From CAINVV01 sp037140615 (GTDB lineage: Bacteria > Bacteroidota > Bacteroidia > Bacteroidales > Prolixibacteraceae): 23,709 nucleotides of DNA. The notes beneath the pieces were generated by a model. That model had not been told where the DNA came from and did not search any database. It worked only from the letters and a program-made list of their open reading frames with translations. Positions 21,570 through 23,709 of the stretch are shown here, one piece after another. Position numbers and translations under genes: made by a program. The first letter of the stretch is position 1; every line of letters begins with the position of its first letter. Location: the NCBI GenBank assembly GCA_037140615.1, contig JBAXED010000053.1:1-23709 (forward strand). The letters are read 5' to 3'.

Positions 21570-22045
21570 TGGAACAATCCAAGATTTTAGTCCTGGGAGT
21601 TGGAAACTTGTTGATGAATGATGAAGGCGTTGGAATACACGTCCTTCAGAAGTTGGAAAAAGAAGGGGTCAAGGGTGCCGATCTGATGGATGGCGGAACG
21701 GGCGGGTTTCACCTGCTGGGATTTATTTCTTCCTACCGTTTCATCGTTTTCATCGACGCTGCCCTTGACTCTTTTCCGGCGGGAACCGTTCGGGTGCTTC
21801 ACCCAAAATTCGCAACGGATTTTCCGAAACAGCTTAGTGCGCACGAGATCGGACTCAAAGATTTGATCGATACCACTTGTCTGTTGGGTGTTCCACCTGA
21901 ATTTCATCTTGTAGCCATCTCGGTAAAAGATTTTCAGGACATGGGACTTGATCTCTCGCCCGAAGTGGCGGCAGCAGTCCCGCTGGCGGTAATGAAGGTG
22001 AAAGAATTAGTAGCAGAACTAACAACAAGAAATTACACAGAGTAA
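21569..22045 (+). CDS. hyaD: Hydrogenase maturation endopeptidase
   Basis: This 158 aa HyaD/HupD/HybD-type protease cleaves the C-terminal tail of the large subunit after nickel insertion. The nickel-sensing ligands match HybD: E19 (MNDEG), D63 (FIDA) and H92 (SAHE). GVGNLLMNDEGVG and DGGTGG are family signatures. It starts with GTG overlapping the cytochrome stop by one base. Its last residues (NYTE) and stop codon are encoded inside the ACACAGAG-type repeat, so the repeat appears to have inserted at, and replaced, the original 3' end. Confidence 0.92.
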   Translation: MEQSKILVLGVGNLLMNDEGVGIHVLQKLEKEGVKGADLMDGGTGGFHLLGFISSYRFIVFIDAALDSFPAGTVRVLHPKFATDFPKQLSAHEIGLKDLIDTTCLLGVPPEFHLVAISVKDFQDMGLDLSPEVAAAVPLAVMKVKELVAELTTRNYTE

Positions 22046-22133
22046 CACAGAGGGTTCACAGAGATCCACAGAGTCAGGAAAACTTTCTTAATCTCAGTGT
22101 AACTCTGTGCTTCTCCTTCTTCCTCTGTGTAAT
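22032..22133. repeat. ACACAGAG-rich inverted-repeat element, copy B
   Basis: It matches copy A (17790-17898) along its length and in orientation. The outer arms ATTACACAGAG (22032-22042) and CTCTGTGTAAT (22123-22133) pair perfectly. It lies between the convergent hyaD and hypB genes and would serve as a bidirectional terminator-like hairpin. It supplies the hyaD stop codon. Confidence 0.8.
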
Positions 22134-22157
22134 ATTATTTTTGCCTCAACAGTTATT

Positions 22158-23090
22158 CTACTTGTTTTTTTGATTGCTAATCCAGTCGAACCACTGTTGC
22201 ATCCCTTCGCCTGTTCTGGCCGAGAGAAGGATGATCTCCAATTTTGGATTGAGTTGCCTGGCATTCGCGGAAGCTTTCTCCACATCAAAATCTACATAGG
22301 GTAGCAGATCTGTTTTGTTGATCAGGCAGAGCTGTGACGACTGAAACATGTACGGATATTTCAGCGGTTTGTCATCCCCTTCTGTGACGCTGATGACTAC
22401 CACCCTTTTCTGCTCACCAAGGTCAAACATGGCCGGACAGACCAAATTCCCCACATTCTCGATAAACAATACCGCATCCGCGGAAACCTCCATTTTCTTC
22501 AGCGCAACCTGGATCATGTTGGCATCCAGGTGGCATCCGGTTCCGGTGTTGATCTGGATGGCAGGTGCGCCGGACTGCTCGATGCGCTCGGCATCGCGTG
22601 CTGTTTGCTGATCACCTTCGATCACGTATATTTTCTCCTTTGGCAAAAGAGCCTGAATGGTTTTTTCCAGAATGGTCGTTTTCCCGCTTCCCGGCGAACT
22701 AACCAGGTTGAGACATAGAATTCCCCGCCCTTCAAAATATCCGCGGTTCCGCTCTGCCAGCAGGTTGTTTTGCGACATGATGCCGATGTTGAGGTCAATC
22801 ACCTTGGCGGAGGAATGGTCATGGTCATGATCGTGCGAATGACCGTGGTCGTGGGAGTGGCTGTGATCATGTCCATGGTTGTGGTCATGCGGATGCGAAT
22901 GATCGTGGTCATGCCCATGTGCATTGCTGTGGTCGTGCCCGTGGGGGTGCGGATGGTCATGCACGTGAGGATGACTGTGTGGCTCATCACCATGAAAATG
23001 CTCGTGTTCATGCTCGTGATCGTGGTGGTGTTCTGAAGGCCTGAAAATTTTGTATTCTTCAGGGTTGCTGCATCCGCAAGTATTGCACAT
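22158..23090 (-). CDS. hypB: Hydrogenase nickel-incorporation GTPase with long His-rich nickel-storage tract
   Basis: This 310 aa SIMIBI-class GTPase delivers nickel to the large subunit. The N-terminal MCNTCGC gives the CxxCGC high-affinity metal site. Residues 21-92 contain 35 His (HDH/HGH/HSH repeats). The G-domain has P-loop SSPGSGKTT (131-139), metal-site C186-H187, C218 and NKTD (258-261). The start is set at 23090 because MCNTCGC is the invariant family N-terminus; the frame opens 31 codons earlier at 23183. The His tract implies nickel buffering, as in HypB proteins of rhizobia. It follows hypA on the same strand after a 180-base gap. Confidence 0.95.
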   Translation of the reverse strand: MCNTCGCSNPEEYKIFRPSEHHHDHEHEHEHFHGDEPHSHPHVHDHPHPHGHDHSNAHGHDHDHSHPHDHNHGHDHSHSHDHGHSHDHDHDHSSAKVIDLNIGIMSQNNLLAERNRGYFEGRGILCLNLVSSPGSGKTTILEKTIQALLPKEKIYVIEGDQQTARDAERIEQSGAPAIQINTGTGCHLDANMIQVALKKMEVSADAVLFIENVGNLVCPAMFDLGEQKRVVVISVTEGDDKPLKYPYMFQSSQLCLINKTDLLPYVDFDVEKASANARQLNPKLEIILLSARTGEGMQQWFDWISNQKNK

Positions 23091-23144
23091 ATAATTAAGT
23101 TTTAGTCTTTTTGAAATTAATAGAACTGACACTAATTTGCACTG

Positions 23145-23168
23145 AGAAAAATTGCCCGCGATTTTTCT
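23145..23168. promoter_or_regulatory. Inverted repeat AGAAAAAT/ATTTTTCT in the hypA-hypB gap
   Basis: Perfect 8-bp arms enclose an 8-base GC-rich loop (TGCCCGCG), 55 bases upstream of the hypB ATG (minus strand). It could be an operator or an attenuator-like stem. The rest of the 23091-23270 gap shows nothing clear. Confidence 0.35.
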
Positions 23169-23270
23169 ACTTTGTGATCTCAATTTTTTCCTCTAAAATA
23201 AAAGCAGAGGCAAGAAATTCAATACCCACAAAATCCTAGATTATAAGACAATTATTCTCTGTGTTATTTT

Positions 23271-23612
23271 TTATTCCGCCAAAATAGAGACCACCCGAAA
23301 CTGATCGCCCCCTATTATTTTTGAAGGATAACTCCGGCAATCCGGACAGGTTGCCATTCGCTCCTTCATGTTAAAATCTTTCTGACAATCACTGCAAGTT
23401 CCAACGGCAAATGTCTGGTTTATTTGAATCTTTGCATCTTCCAGCAAGGTTCCTTTGACAACCATCTCCAGGGCCGACTGAAAAGTCTCTGCCTCAACGC
23501 CGCTGAGCGTGCCCACTTCGATCTCCATTTCAAAAACCCGCGAAAGGCTCTTCTTTTGGGTCTCCTTAGATACCAGGTCAATTACTTCGAGGGCCAGGGA
23601 AAGTTCGTGCAT
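23271..23612 (-). CDS. hypA: Hydrogenase nickel chaperone
   Basis: This 113 aa protein begins MHELSLALEV, where Met1-His2-Glu3 form the nickel site. It has a zinc site of two CxxC pairs (C73, C76, C89, C92). It works with HypB in nickel insertion. It lies 11 bases after the hypE stop on the same strand, so probably one hypE-hypA(-hypB) transcript. Length and motifs are normal for the family. Confidence 0.95.
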   Translation of the reverse strand: MHELSLALEVIDLVSKETQKKSLSRVFEMEIEVGTLSGVEAETFQSALEMVVKGTLLEDAKIQINQTFAVGTCSDCQKDFNMKERMATCPDCRSYPSKIIGGDQFRVVSILAE

Positions 23613-23623
23613 CGCTCGGTGGA

Positions 23624-23709
23624 TTAGCAGATTCGTGGTAACTGGTCGCCAGTCAGGGAATCGATGATCCTTTTCCCACCTGTCACGCTTTTCAAAACCA
23701 CCCGACCGG
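23624..23709 (-). CDS. hypE: Hydrogenase maturation protein, C-terminal end only (cut by window edge)
   Basis: Reading the minus strand from 23707, the frame gives GRVVLKSVTGGKRIIDSLTG then DQLPRIC and a stop. The G-x-R-I-x-D-x-L-x-G-(E/D)-Q-L-P-R-I-C ending is diagnostic of HypE. Its C-terminal Cys is carbamoylated by HypF and dehydrated to a thiocyanate to make the Fe-bound cyanide ligands. Only 27 residues are visible; the rest lies beyond the right edge. hypC, hypD and hypF are not in the window. Confidence 0.85.
   Translation of the reverse strand, partial: GRVVLKSVTGGKRIIDSLTGDQLPRIC

Noticed and set aside
22770..23036. Plus-strand Met/Val-rich reading frame opposite hypB
   Set aside because: It is the antisense shadow of the His-rich HypB tract; the repetitive composition keeps the other strand open.

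Overview
The window looks like a chromosomal segment of a Bacteroidota bacterium, probably in or near Bacteroidales/Marinilabiliales. The evidence is lipoprotein signal peptides of Bacteroidetes type, fimbrillin-like/FISUMP surface proteins, TAnnTTTG-type -7 promoter boxes, weak Shine-Dalgarno sequences and AT-rich intergenic DNA with heptamer repeats. The genus cannot be assigned from the sequence alone.

Layout. (1) 1-10150 is an accessory region built around three paralogous FISUMP surface lipoproteins (44-1555, 2228-3772, 8467-10011). Each is followed by decayed FISUMP C-terminal debris. Between them lie a RelE/ParE-type toxin-antitoxin pair, an AAA/DUF4143 ATPase and a Fic-domain protein whose Fic-motif His is Gln. 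(2) Five very short ORFs (1984, 5115, 8205, 10308, 16617) encode a family of 38-47 aa peptides. They share a Y-x-x-P-K-I leader-like motif and an EKGFA-type segment, followed by variable tails. (3) 10729-16448 is a compact operon encoding a PqqD-like protein, a PF14907-type nucleotidyltransferase, an HPr-kinase-like P-loop protein, an S24/S26 peptidase and an ABC exporter, then a second copy of the nucleotidyltransferase. A 27-bp stub of a second pqqD precedes that second copy. With the short peptides this looks like a ribosomal-peptide modification and export system that lacks any classical cyclase, radical SAM enzyme, YcaO or Lan enzyme. (4) 16617-17791 holds the fifth peptide and a lipoprotein with a thioredoxin fold. 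(5) 18020-22045 encodes a membrane-bound uptake [NiFe] hydrogenase (small subunit, large subunit, cytochrome b, maturation protease). Its small subunit has the two extra cysteines of oxygen-tolerant group 1d enzymes. It is bracketed by two copies of an ACACAGAG-rich inverted-repeat element. (6) On the minus strand at the right end are hypB, hypA and the last 27 codons of hypE, the nickel and cyanide-ligand maturation genes.

How the parts may work together. The hydrogenase block is standard: structural genes, a dedicated endopeptidase and nickel-insertion genes lie together, and a 35-His tract in HypB suggests nickel storage. The peptide block is the most novel part. The PqqD protein would bind the YxxPxI leader, the kinase-like and nucleotidyltransferase-like proteins would modify the peptide, the S24/S26 peptidase would cut it and the ABC protein would export it. 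The same peptide family also sits upstream of FISUMP genes 2 and 3. The FISUMP C-terminal ends vary mostly at first and second codon positions, which resembles diversity-generating-retroelement targets. No reverse transcriptase or template repeat is visible in the window.
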